A stretch of 64,000 bases of DNA from contig JACAAK010000007.1 of NCBI GenBank assembly GCA_025093985.1, positions 1,922,001 through 1,986,000 of the forward strand, in the 5' to 3' direction. The stretch is from Calvatia gigantea (lineage: Eukaryota > Basidiomycota > Agaricomycetes > Agaricales > Lycoperdaceae). The notes below the pieces were generated by a model. The model saw only the letters and a program-made list of their open reading frames with translations, had not been told where the DNA came from and made no database searches. Shown here one piece after another: positions 1 to 12,546 of the stretch. The first letter of the stretch is position 1, and the number at the start of each line of letters is the position of its first letter. The translations under genes and the position numbers were made by a program.

Positions 1-130
1 ATGCTTCCCACAAAGCTATCTGCCTGATCTTCCCCCCACCCCCCCCCCCTTTAAATACAGCTACCCTCCATCTCTCCTCAGTTCACTGCCCCCCCTCCGC
101 CCTCAGGCTTTCCCTCAAACCCGTGCACTC

Positions 131-2336
131 ATGCCTGCAGAGCTTATCCACCATACTCCCGAGCTCAACAGCTACAACGTCGCCCAGCTTCAATACGCCC
201 TGTAAGTTTCCCTCCACATGTCCCATAAGCCGCTGTCATCTGTCAACCCGGGCCCTGTCTTCTACCCTTCCCATAAACATCCTTTACCAGAACCAATTCC
301 GACGCCAAACTCTTTTTCGCGGCTTTGCTAATCTTGGCATTCGACCAATTATACTGACGACTCCTCTACTTGACGCAGTGAGAGCAACAAGGGTGATTCT
401 GACTCTATCGCTTTCCTTCACGATCTTTCGCCCTCAGTCTCTCCTGCTATAATGTACGCGTATTTTTATTTATTTTGTTTCCTTGTTAGCAAGCGGAACT
501 TATTTTTTGTTTTTTTTTTGTTTTTTTTTTGTGTTTTCCCCGCCTTCAGCCCCAACTCAGACTTGGACTACGAATCAAGGCGCATGTCCAGCTCGTCGAC
601 CTCGGCAACTGACACCGATAGTAGCGGCCTTTCCAGGGGAGAGAAACGCGTGATCACTCCCACAGGCTCCCCTCAACCTCAAAAGTCTCGGGGTGATCAA
701 AATACCTGGGAAAACGACTCGAGCCATTCTGCTGCGGGTGCACAGGATAAATCCCAATCTGATGCTGGCATCGACCAATCAAAAGTCCAACTCCCGTCCA
801 TCTTTACCAGCTTTGAGGATAACTATCCTCGTCGTGCCTCTCTCCCCACTTTGCATGAATCGCGACGCCACCAGCCCTACCCTGCTCCCAATATCCGAGG
901 AGGCAGTTATGTCCCGTCCACGCAGTCCAATCTCTCCAGCTACACCTTCCCTCCTACTTCTGGCAATGACGACTCGGAAAGGCATCGACCGAAGTTAGAT
1001 CTCAATAATTTTTCTATTCAACAACATAACTCGGATTTCTCTCCCTATCCCGGGTCTGGAATTTCTAATGGAACAACTCCCTCTACCTCGTTTCCCTCCT
1101 CTGCATTTACTTCGCCCTTAACTTCTCCAGATTATCATCGTCCCGGTCTTTCCCCCTATAACGAAAACGATAACTGGAATGCGTCCGCTCATATCCACCG
1201 GCCTAATTCCACCCCCGGCCAGCTTTCACCTCCGGCCGTTAAGTATGATGATAGTATCCGTCATGCTTCCTTTAGCGCCCCAATGTCCCAGGCACAACTG
1301 TTCGCAGGCTCGGCTCGTATCTCGGGTCAGCATGATCGTAGGTCGCTGTCAGGGATAAAGGGCGACTGGTCCTTCCCCAACAACGATTTTATCCTCCCCT
1401 CTGGCAACCCCTCTTACTCTGCATCCATGCCTCCTGCTCCTCCTTCTATCGCCGTTGCTCCCTCACCGTCTCGCTCGCCTCAATCGATGCCGAGCTCGAC
1501 ACTGGTTGACCGTCCCCAGCAACGCAAGCGGGGAAAGCTTCCCAAAGAGACCACCGACTTTTTGAAGGCGTGGCTCCACCGCCATTCGGATCACCCGTAT
1601 CCTAGTGAGGACGAGAAAAAGCAACTGTGCCACGCAACCGGCCTCAGCATGAGCCAAGTGTCCAACTGGATGATCAACGTGAGTTCATTGTTTCCTAATA
1701 CTTTATGACCCACAACTAAAATGACTTTCTGTTTAGGCGCGTCGCCGTATTTTAGCACCAGCACACCGCGCAGCATCCGGACCAACGACCACTGCCCCTT
1801 TCCCTCCCGTCGGTCGCAGTTCGTCACTATCCGGTTTACTGGATCCAGCTGGCCGGAGAGCATCCATGCCCAACGCCGATAGCTTGCAGCTCTACCATCC
1901 CATGACTCTTCAGTCAATGCCTAACACCCCCGGCGCCCATAATCACCACGGTTCTTCGGAATACATGGGATCACGACATATGATGGGGTCAACGCGGCCT
2001 CCCCATCATATGGGTCCCTTAACCGGGAATGTGGAATACGGAAATCGCTCCATGGGGTTATATGTTCCAGGCCAAGGTGGGCCACATTCCGCGGGACCAA
2101 CTGGGCCCTCTTCCCACTATCTCTCGTCTTCCTCGGAGGTGCCATTGTCTGCCCCTCCCTCAATGTCGAACAACCCCTTTTCATCCAATCCGTCCCAGTC
2201 CCAACAAAACCTCTACCCCTCCCTCAACCCCTCTCCCCGACTCCCACAGTCAAGTCAGCCCCCTTCAGCACAGTACTTCGAGGGGCAAGGAGGTCCTGGC
2301 TCGGCCCCAGGATCTGGTTATGGGACGCCGCAATGA
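131..2336 (+). CDS. TALE/KN-class homeodomain transcription factor
   Basis: The spliced model has exons 131-201, 379-453, 550-1678 and 1737-2336, giving 624 residues in one frame with GT-AG junctions. A KN-type homeodomain lies at about residues 373-428. It has a basic N-arm (RKRGKLPK), a three-residue loop extension around HPYPSED, and recognition helix NWMINARRR. The last intron falls exactly between the N and A of that helix, and the frame resumes as ARRRILAP. The usual Phe after Trp48 is Met. The rest is Ser/Pro-rich low complexity, typical of fungal regulators. TALE homeodomains such as yeast Cup9/Tos8 bind DNA in the nucleus and regulate transcription; targets cannot be inferred here. 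The 131 start sits just after a pyrimidine-rich leader. Confidence 0.9.
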
Positions 2337-5300
2337 TTTCATTCATTCCCTCACGATCTTTACGGACGGTGTGTGCGATCTGACCAACGACCAAAGTAAC
2401 TGAATATCAACTTGTTGCTGTACCTGCAAATACTTTCCTTGTATTTTCATCAACCATTTTCAAAGCCTCCATTCTGCTATGGACATCCCAGGACATGTTT
2501 CGTTTTCTCTGTGTTGAATGGCTTAACGATTTTATTACCCGCTTTTGCTTGCTTCACCTGTTGTTCCTTCACGCCTTTCTTTTCGGCGGACTTGGGTTCG
2601 CCCTCCTGTTCATTATTACTGCATAATCTTGTTAAGTTGTTCCTTCGGGTTGGTTCGTTCGACCGAGTCGGGGGACCGTCCCTGGGCCTTAACGTTCTCG
2701 TAGTTTACTTTTTTCCATCTGTGACCCTGTTCTGATCAAAATTGCGTTGTTGGGTAGATATACCGTTTAATTCCTGCTCTTCCCTCACCTTGATGTTGTG
2801 TGCTGAAAAATTCCTCCCTGGTATATTTAGTAAAGTAATCATTATCACTAATATGTATTGATTTTTCCTCCTCTCGCCTAGGCGCCGTTTAAAAGTTGAA
2901 CAAGTGTGGACCAAGGTTTTGGATACGTTTCATTGCATGTTCTATTGACTTCTCACGGGACGCTTCGTTGAATTAACAAGGACCAATGATCGTGAGATAA
3001 CAAATGGACAATACGGCCTTCTCGCTCTCAGCGGTAAAGAAAGGAGGCACATCGATTAAAATCAATTGAAACTACCGCAATCCACGGCATTCCGCACGCC
3101 TTTATTATCCACTTACCACAGCACCCCCTGCTTTATTCGGCTCGCTCGTTGACGAGGGGAATGATGACGGCAGGGGCATCGCCATTGGACTCAAAGGGTC
3201 CACCGAATGCTGAAACGATCTTCTGAAGCCAAGAAGAAACATTTCTATCTGTGATCCAGGTATGGGAGAAAAAGGGAAGAGACTTCAAGGGGGACTCTCG
3301 CAAGAATTCCAACGTACACACATGCTACGTAACTGCATTGAATAGCGTTAACTCAGAGCCAAGGGATGCCTCCCTGGGGACCCTTTTTCTCGTAAAGGGG
3401 TCCCATGATAACTGCAGTTGGATTAGGTCAGTTCGCTAATCTGCTCTCCTTTCCTACTTTCCCATCGCTTGAGGGAGCTTGAAATGGTTTTGCTAATTCC
3501 CTTTTCGCCAAGGCCTGGGGCGCTCTTGAGGGAACAAGGTAAATTTAACAACCATCGTGACCAACGAGCAGAAAATCACATTCAATTTTCGTCACACAAA
3601 GAATCGATTACATCGGACAAGATCCAGCAGTGGGGGGAAAATTTGCTGATGAAGCAGGGGTGCAAAGTTTAAGGTACTGGACCTCAGGCGTCTCAGCTCC
3701 CGAGGTACTTACTAGCGTCACGGATAAAGCCACAAGACCACCGTTCTCCTGAGTGGGTCGAAATCATCCTCTTTCCCTTAGTGTTTTCTGCTTCTCCGTT
3801 GTTTCGGTTGGAACATACGCGCGCATGTAAAAAGTCCTTGTAATGCGATTTTTTTTAACTGAAGCGTCTGGGTTCCAGAGGTAATTTGATGCGATCCGTT
3901 ATTGACCGTTATCTGGGCTAATCTAGTACGTTAATTCATTAACTTGATGCATGATGTCTCGCTGAGATTCGTGGCCCCTGGACGGCATTCCGAGGATCTT
4001 TCCCCTTCCCTTCTGGTGGATAATTTTTTCTGGAAGTAGCGGAACCCACTGGGAGGGAGGGGGGGAGCGGATTTCGGGCTTGGGGGTCCCAGCGCCATCA
4101 AACACGGCGTACCCCCATGAGTGTTCATACCCGACGCGGTGATACTTACCTTTTTAGACTCGATGACTATCTATCCCGTCGCCCATCATACGTAGTGCGT
4201 GAGGTCATTTGCCACCAGCGCCAGGGACCGTCATGAGAGAGTTTTACGGCGCATCAAGAGTCACCAATTGGTTGGGAACGGAGTAGGCAGTGTCTAACAA
4301 ATGCAACTATGTGCATAAATAAACAAGTTGAGGCACCTTCGGGCGCACAATGCGAGAGATCGATTAGAATCATAACGATAGGAAGAACACCATTCCTTGT
4401 CCCCCCGAATCATCGCGCATAGCCTCTGAGAAGCACAAGGTTGATACTCTAGAAGGGCCGGTCCTTGCTGGGGCCCGCACGACCGGGTCAGATGCCCGCA
4501 CAATCTACTACAGGCTGAAGCTGGGGATTCGCTAACTTCCAGTGCCCTATTTTAGCAGGAGATGTGCCCCTATCCCTAGAAGTCGAAGTTCATCAAGGTG
4601 GCAAAGATCTTGGTGTTGTAATATTTTGTATCAGTTCCACTCTATTCTGATGCGTTACTAGGCCCATAAAGGTATTGGTGTTGTGTTGTGCTGCAACCAG
4701 AGTCACCAGATAACAAAACGAACAGGAGCTTCTGGGAATAGTAACCTCCGCATGTGCACAAAGTGAGCTGGAGCTTTGAGTCGGATGTGGTGGCCCAGTC
4801 GGATAATTTTCAATTATTACAATGTTGAGGGTGAACTTGCCAGGCTCACCGACGCCCATCCCGGTCAGTGGCCAATCAAAAGCATATATGAGAGGTGTGC
4901 CGAAACGCGCGAGAATGGATATATTATGGTTATACGGGTTTGGAGCAGAAGAAACAGCCTTGGAAGGGAAGGCGGTTATGAAGGAACGTTGCTCTCGCAA
5001 CCTTCAGTGCGGCCTTCAGTTTGGATGAAAGCTCTCTTGCGCTGCCACCCCGCCCGCCTTTTGTTCGTCCCTTCCTCCGTCACCGATAGGGTTTGGAAGG
5101 ACATCATAGTGGTGGATGACAGCCGTGGACTCTGGGTAAAATCCGTAAGTTGGAAGTGGTGCGCGCGCCGCTCTTTTTTTTTTTTTTTAAGCCGTCCGGC
5201 AGCAAACTCGTTTGCGGTTACGAAGATCCAGGTTGGCAACCAATAGGCGATCTCTCAACAGGTTCGGACAATTGTCCCGCAGGGTAATTCAGGAGTATAA

Positions 5301-8300
5301 CTCTATACAATAGGAACGATGGGAGAAGCTGATGGTTAACAAATGAAGGTAGTTGGGGGGTCCGGATTTGATCTTAATTAATAGAAGCTTCTACTATTGG
5401 GGATCTACCCAAACCATGTAGGACTCTACCATAGGTAGCTTGACCTCCCATTGTAGTTCCTGCAACACCCTATGTACCCCCGCGTTGCAAGAGCATCAAT
5501 CACACAACATCACAAATGCACTTGCTGATGAGCACCAGCTGCTATGACAACGTTTGATGTGTTGATGAAAGAGGAGTTAGGGAGCTAATGCAGCACAGCC
5601 TACTGCGCATTAATAGGCTAGCTATTCTACCTGCGACAGTAAGAACGGAAGACGGTAATGGGTAGGCGAATAGCATCTTGAGACGAGGTGGGAACGAAGA
5701 CACTAAAAAGGGCATCATGAAGTGGCAATCGATTACCGGAAGGAGGTCCTTTTGCATTAATGCCGAGATGTCTTCTAGCATATTACGGTCGATTGATTGT
5801 GTTAAAGTAGGATTAGCGTTTGTGGCCCCATTGCTTCTTAGGACAGCCTTCTGTATGCTATCCCCGCTCCGGATACCGTACTATTCACTGGCAGTGCGAG
5901 AGCCATCCCCCGACGCAAATTCGGCCAAGTATACCGACACCAGAAAGGTTCCTTATTGCTATATCAAATGGCAGTGCGAATGAGCTAGCGGGTTTGATGC
6001 ATAGAAGCGCATCGCGATCACGCTTACTTGCCGAGACCAACGAAAGGCTTGGTGAAAGGTTCAGGGCCTTTTGATGGTTCGGTTGGGTCTGCCCAGCTCC
6101 ATGCAAAGGTCGAAGATGGATGATCACGATAGGGCGATCGCGGACTAAGCGCTGTACTATAGGCTCCATCTATTTTCAACAGTCCCATGCGTTTCCCTGC
6201 ACCCGGCAAAACCGTAGGAGCCGATTTTTCACCACTGCAACTATCCTGCATATTATCTGGTTGATCAGATAAGCCCGGGGGTGTCCATTCGCGAGACCTG
6301 GCGAGATTTGGAAGCGGCTTATCCAAGGTAAAGTGTGGTTCAGTGGGGTTTGATCAACAAACACATAAAAACAGGAATGAAGATGCAGCGTTTAACACAA
6401 TATTTGATGCTGAGCTATCGGAGATGAGGGAGGACAAAGGGAACAGAGAGCCGAACGCAACTCGGACCTTGCACAAACCAAATTGTCCGTGAGCTCACGC
6501 CCCCTGAAATCTTCCGGAGCATTCACCGTGCGCAGGGCGGTCAATAGGCAATAACGGGCTGTGAGTAGGAACTCAAACCGCCAATCAGCCAAACCCCATC
6601 CGGTGACGTTCGGCGGCTAAATGAGACAACTTTTCTTTTGGAAGTTACAGAGGTCCGGGATCGTCGTCGCCGCCAGTATTTTCAGAATTCTGATTTGAGC
6701 CGCCGAGCCACCCACGTATGGAGCCGACAGCTATCTCGAGCACGGAGACGGTGTAGTCGCGCAGTCTACTCTACATCGAGCATTTCGTGGGGAACGCTGC
6801 GCAAAGAAAATTGGGAGAGCGAGTCCGTTACTTGGAAGCACCTGCTTGACTCAAAGCCGTCCAGCTCACACGTTGACTGACATATTCTTCCTGGTAAGGT
6901 AGGTTGTACATCTCACTGTTTATTTGCGTTCACTCTCACGAATACCACTCTCGTAGTCCCTACATCCTCGTGTCTCGACAAAGGCTCGAACAAGCTTATC
7001 GTGACAACCGGAGTCGTTATTCCCATTCATGTGGGTCCAACGTTGGCAACTCGATCAGGTACTGTACGTAACCTCGACAGGCCAGGGGACGTCGGTAGAT
7101 TACCAAACGTGGAAAATGTGCGCATCTGTCCCCACCTCGAGGCAATATGACATATTATGTCTAAAGTACACCGGATTGGCCTTCCTATCTCAGGGTAAAG
7201 TGTCGACGTATTGTCATTGCTGTCAGGACGGAAATGTGCACGCCGCACGGTTCTCCGTCTCGTACCTTCGGTGTCACATTCATGGCACCACTCAAGCGGG
7301 TGGCGGTGTATGCAAAAAAGCCCGGTCTTTATGACTAGGAGTGGTGATCACAATCCGCAGGCATACAAATATCAATAGAAAGCGTTAGTCAAGGCCATGG
7401 CCAGGATATGCATACTGTTGGGAGTTCGAATGAGTAGGGGATTGCAGCAGAGAGTTCATGATCTTACATAGTCTACGAGTAGTGTCCGGTATTTGTGGGT
7501 GTTGTACACGTTGTGTGGACTTTCGAGGCTCAAGCGCTCATGGTCAACTAGTCCTTGGGAACCGGACGGAAAAGGCAAGGTTGGGGTTTTGAATTAAGCT
7601 GAAGCTTGAGAAGACCCTAGTGAACTACGTTCCGAGGACTTGATGAACCCAGGACGGGGGACCGACTGGGGCAGAAAAGAGCTGCGACATGATCTGTAAC
7701 TCTTCCCCCATGCGCCCATCCCAGATGTACCAGCCACAAATATCTTGCAATAGCACCCGTCCCACCTTCGATAATCACCAGTGTAAGATCGATCGGGTAA
7801 CTTGGTCATGCCAGGTCATGCCTCAATGTAAGATGTATTATTCAGTGGAAGAACTTCGGGCATTATGGTCCTTCCAGATCATTAACGGGGATCCAATCGA
7901 CCACGGCTAAGCACGGGCTGCATTACGCACATCAATAGAGCTTGATGAGGAAAATGAACCGAACCCAGATGGACAGTAGTTCCCCAGCTGATTTTCACGT
8001 GAAGCTTCTTTAATATTACCTGTCGTAGAGAATCTATTATTGTTGTTCTTCTATTTCCCAGCACCGGTAAGCAGTTTGTGATGGATTGAGGAAGGTTAAC
8101 CCAACTCCATTCAGAATTCAATGCGAAATAGGATGCAGTCCAACATCATGAGGCGGACAGAGGCCCAGACAAAGGGCCGCCCAGTCCCCGAAGACAGTGG
8201 AAGGCCTCTAGGAGAGAACAACAAAATTGAATAGTGAGAAACTATGTTCTCGACTTGGGCAACTTTTTTAAACCAGGGACACCAACAGCAAAGTCTTCCA

Positions 8301-9159
8301 TCAATCAGGAATATCTGGGAGCAACAAATACAGTGCTTCTATCCCAAAACCCAAAACCGCGGCGGTGTGCATCCACACAGTTTGTCAAGGTTTAACGGTT
8401 GGTAAACTCGATTTCTGCCGAGTAAGGGTTCCAAGTTCTGGGAACTTTCATTGGTTGAGGTGTGTAGTCGAAATATCGAGATACTTGCCATGTAGGTTGT
8501 GCTGGGTCCCACCGAGTAGGTTTAAAAGTACAAGAGGATGGATGGTTATTTCCGGCGAGATCCCCTAGAGCTCCGGTGTTGTCCGGATGCCCGCCCTTTC
8601 AGAATTTGATAATGCCAGGGCATAGTTCAGGGACGGGGACCCCATAGCCAAGAAAAATGACAGGAAGGGCACGAATTGGCCAAGTCCAGACAAATGAGAG
8701 GACACTCCGCAAATTGGGTTAGTTAGGATACACCGGCCAGATAAGTAGAGATCTCCCAAGGAATAAATCCGTGTCTCTAGAGAGCCAATGGACAAGATCT
8801 GCTTATGGCCCGTCTGGGGATGGATGCTTAAATGCATCATCTCCATAAGCCGTCGGAACGCCGGTCAGATGGCGAAAAATAATACTGACTAGTGTCATCA
8901 CAGTTCAGGCTCAGGTTTTATCGGCCTCGGTGGTTGAGTGGAATAATGTGGTAAGAATTTACTTCATGGAAGGGTAAAAAGGCATCTTGCGGCAATAGAA
9001 ACGCACCCTATAAGGGGTGTTTTGGGGCCATATCAAATGGAATAATCGAGATGATGGAGTCAAGTCCGCGGAGAAGTAACATAACATTCCGAAAAATGGC
9101 ATGAAACGAGCCTGGGGCCTGGGGGATACTAATCTATGTATGCCGAATAGGCGAACTCG
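2337..9159. other. Long stretch without a supportable gene
   Basis: About 6.8 kb separates the homeodomain gene from the USB1 stop. The first few hundred bases are T-rich and look like a 3' UTR. Beyond that, the only open frames are short, scattered on both strands and without recognisable motifs or plausible splice chains. A poly-T run lies near 5175. I found no transposase, reverse transcriptase, terminal repeats or tRNA fold by eye. It could be decayed repeat DNA, non-coding RNA or plain spacer. Confidence 0.6.
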
Positions 9160-10215
9160 TCACACACCGCTGAATGGCCAGGTCACGATTTCTTTACCTA
9201 TCCTCACGGTGAGCTTTTCAACATCAAAGGACCCTACATTTGGAGAGGAAATTTCGTCCCCAAACTGGTGATTCAATCGGGCGACCATCCCTTCGGGGAG
9301 ATGGGGAATTGTAACAAATTCAGATTGGCCTTGAGGCTCCAGCAAGTTCACGGGTTGATCGATGGAATTGGGTGCAGCATCACTAGTCATTGAGCTAGCC
9401 GCGGATGTCGCAAGAGCTTGAGGATAGTCAAGAAGGGCCCAAGCGATGGATGCGTGAAAACGGGGGGTAGAGTAGTAGCCACGTTGCCGAAGCCTCTGCA
9501 GGGATGGCTCTAGGTCATTGCAGAGCTTCCTCAGCTAAAAGAGCCATCAGCGCGGCTGCAACGAAATAAGGGAGGGCATACCTCATGAAAGCCGGCGCCC
9601 ACTTCCATTGTCAGAAAAGTTCGCGTGCGCTCATCATTTCGCAATTCCGCAAGTGATGTGAAAGACAAAGTGAAGCTGTTTAAAATGGAGCTGGTTAACA
9701 AAAAGCTATTAACAGGGGACTGGCCATACGCACGGTGGACGGCGCGATAATTGCTTAGCAGCTCTCCTCAATTCGTCTCTTTGATGGGCTCGGATGAAGA
9801 TGGGTCTCGACAAGGAGACATGAAGCTCGATCTTATGTTTATTATTTCCACTCGAGATGAGACTGTGAAGGCTCGGAACCGACTGCCGTGCTTCGGTAAT
9901 AACTGCGTTCAGAAGGGAGTATAATCTGCAGGATTTATTGACGTTGATGGAGACGTAGACATGCGCTGCCCAGTTGCCGTCTACATGAGGTGTTGTTCGT
10001 ACACGACCCTGGTGATCAGCGGGATGATCAATTGGCGTTTGAACAATAAGGTTGGTTGACAGTGCAGGCAGTTTCCTAGGTAAGTGTTCGCGTTAGGGAG
10101 CAGCCCAGCAACTAGGAAGAATGTCTCACTTTTTCTTGGGCGGTGGAAGGTGTTTTGCTCCCTCATCGTCACCCGAGGAATCATAGTCTACAATAGCAGT
10201 GCTGCATCTTTTCAT
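9160..10215 (-). CDS. USB1: U6 snRNA 3'-5' phosphodiesterase USB1/Mpn1
   Basis: Exons read on the minus strand are 10215-10130, 10075-9734, 9675-9582 and 9534-9160. They join in frame to 298 residues. USB1 is a nuclear 2H-type phosphodiesterase that trims the oligoU tail of U6 snRNA and leaves a protected end. Both catalytic HxS motifs are visible: ELHVSLSRP and PRFHASIAWAL. The N-terminus has the family's short acidic-then-basic leader (DYDSSGDDEG, then PPPKKK), followed by GRVRTTPHVDGNWAAHVYV. The third exon could start 15 bases earlier without changing frame. It is divergent from ureG with 147 bp between starts. Confidence 0.93.
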
Positions 10216-10362
10216 TCGTCAGAGTGCAGCTGCCTTGTTGACGTAGGTGGTTTGAAATAGGCGTAACCCTAACCACAGCCACAAAGTGGGCTTTGCAGGT
10301 CCGCAATCAATGCACCAACGAGTTTGATAACGGACGTCGGACGCCACTTCAACGCGTTAATC
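10216..10362. promoter_or_regulatory. Shared divergent promoter region, USB1/ureG
   Basis: The two start codons face away from each other across 147 bp, so both promoters must lie here or overlap neighbouring coding sequence. No specific binding motif could be assigned. Confidence 0.5.
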
Positions 10363-11442
10363 ATGAGTGTTCAATTCATCAACAACCTTGGTGGTTCTAA
10401 GAGTGAAGATGGTCGCCATTCTCACGAACACGGAGGACACAGCCATGGCGAGGATCACGGGCATACACATGAACACCTGGACAACGCAGGTAAACCTCCA
10501 TCCTTACACTAAGCAGGTGCGATCTCATAAGTTGGAAGGTAAATTTTCCGAGCGCGATCTTCCGGATTACCGTGCTCGGAACTTTGAGGAACGCGGTTTC
10601 ACCGTTGGTATTGGAGGGTGAGCTAAAGCACCTTCCCATCAGTTAAGACAAGCAATTCACTTTACATCAAAGGCCCGTCGGGTCGGGGAAGACTGCTCTG
10701 ACATTGGCGTTATGCCAGAAGTTGAGGGAGGAGTACAACATAGGTAGGACAGTGCCTCCATAAGTCTACTATTCTGCTAATGGTGCTCCGACCTAAGCAA
10801 CTGTTACGAACGACATCTTCACCCGCGAGGATCAAGAATTTCTTATCAAAAACAAGGCCTTACCACCGTCACGCATTCTAGCAATCGAAACCGGCGGTTG
10901 CCCCCATGCTGCGATTCGAGAAGATATCAGTGCCAACATGGGAGCCCTCGAGACCCTTCAAGCCAAATTTGGTTGCCAGATGCTATTCGTAGAGAGTGGA
11001 GGTGACAATTTGGCTGCCAACTATTCCCGAGAACTGGCAGATTATATCATCTACGTAATTGACGTTTCGGTAAGTATGGGGCGCTCATTGGTGACAAATT
11101 TTTTACTCAGCGCCGGGATACCAGGGCGGTGATAAGATCCCGCGAAAAGGCGGGCCAGGCATATCTCAATCCGATTTGCTCGTGGTTAACAAGGTAATCA
11201 CTTTTTGAAACGCATTTCCTCTGGCTCTCACTGAAGTTTTTCAGATCGATCTCGCGCCCTATGTGGGTGCTTCGCTGGAGGTAATGGATAGAGATGCGAA
11301 GCTAATGCGTGGAGAAGGACCAACTATTTTCACCAGCGTTCGCAAAGGACTTGGTGTCGATGATGTGGTCGATTTGGTTCAGGCTGCTTGGAGAGCTGCA
11401 GGTAGTCCTGGGAAACCTGGTCCTGTCGGAAGTGATCTCTGA
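10363..11442 (+). CDS. ureG: Urease accessory GTPase UreG
   Basis: Exons 10363-10489, 10539-10617, 10673-10743, 10798-11069, 11125-11193 and 11245-11442 give 271 residues. UreG is a SIMIBI-class GTPase that drives nickel insertion into apo-urease with UreD/UreF. Visible motifs are the P-loop [20 protein letters not shown], the metal-site [13 protein letters not shown] and LVVNKIDLAP (NKxD). A His-rich N-terminal tail ([16 protein letters not shown]) fits fungal and plant UreG and may hold metal. The first intron is only 49 bases; its acceptor is fixed by the frame into [21 protein letters not shown]. The sequence is intact. Confidence 0.95.
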
Positions 11443-12546
11443 GAGAATATCTGCAAGTGTTATTCGATCACATTTCGTCTATTATCCGTGTGTATATGAA
11501 CCTCATCAGAATTACTGCGTCGGATCATTCCACAACGCTCGGAGTTCGGGCACGGTCGAGCCGCAGTTACCCTCGGGTGCGATGGAAGCGCTGACTCGAT
11601 AGTATAGGATGACGAAAGGGCTACAAAGTCTCAACTTGAGCCTGCCTTGAATTCGCGAGCAGTCAGTTTCAGGAAACATTAGGCGTTCAGAGTGCTCACG
11701 TACCAGGGGCATCACCGCGGGCGGATACGAGAGGGAAGAAAAGGCTTTCGACAGGCTTTTCTTGTTGGCTTGATCTGGAGCCAGAGAATAGCGATGAGAG
11801 CGAGTATAAAAGCCATGACACTAACGATCTGTAGGAGTGAAGATAAGGGGAATAACTTTAGCAGCCACAGACAAGGGGTTTTTATGGAACGTAGGACATT
11901 CCTCACTGAGTCACCCACCTATACTTTAGGGCTGTACTCGTACAACAGCATCAAAGTAGCCTGTACATGAAACCGAGGGAGGGATAAGATATACCGACGG
12001 AACTTGAAACACCGTGTGTAGAGCTTGCGAGGGATATCGCCTTTGATATCCCGCTCCGTGCAAGGGGTGTCTACGATATTATCAGGCGCGGGAAAGCGTA
12101 ATTGTAGTTTCACCGCATTTGGCCTGGAGTTGTAATCAAAAGGTCAAGGCGCAGTTTACAACGGAGTGGTGATGATCTGTGCGGAGTCGAAACATTACAG
12201 TACCATTTCCATCAGTCCAGCCTAGTACCACCTGGAGAAACATCTGTGAGTCACGCTATAGCTTCGTCGGTGCCGGATTATAATATTTAGCCATTGGGGA
12301 GCTTCGCCCGAAACTTGACTGATCCTTGCCCTACGACAGGCACACGATTTCGACTTCCGACAGTCACAAGTCCGACCTCTGAACGCAGAGTGGGCGTTTA
12401 AACGTTGAATGTTGAACTTTAATGCCCATAATTGGAAAGCTAGCAGGGTCATCCTAATCAGGACACACACGTGAATGACGCAGGTCGCTGCGAGTTGTGT
12501 CAAAAGCTTACAGTTGGACTGTACATCTTCTGCTACAACAGCCATC
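11443..12546. other. Intergenic, nothing recognised
   Basis: About 1.1 kb lies between ureG and IWR1. Only short unsupported open frames are present on both strands. It should contain the ureG 3' end and the IWR1 promoter. Confidence 0.5.

Noticed and set aside
4593..5246. Overlapping open frames of 135-156 codons on both strands
   Set aside because: Composition is random-looking, no splice extension or motif is present, and they overlap each other. They are chance frames in the gene-free stretch.
8920..8960. Short GGTTGAGTGG-like stretch resembling a tRNA D-arm
   Set aside because: No acceptor stem, anticodon loop or T-arm could be folded around it.
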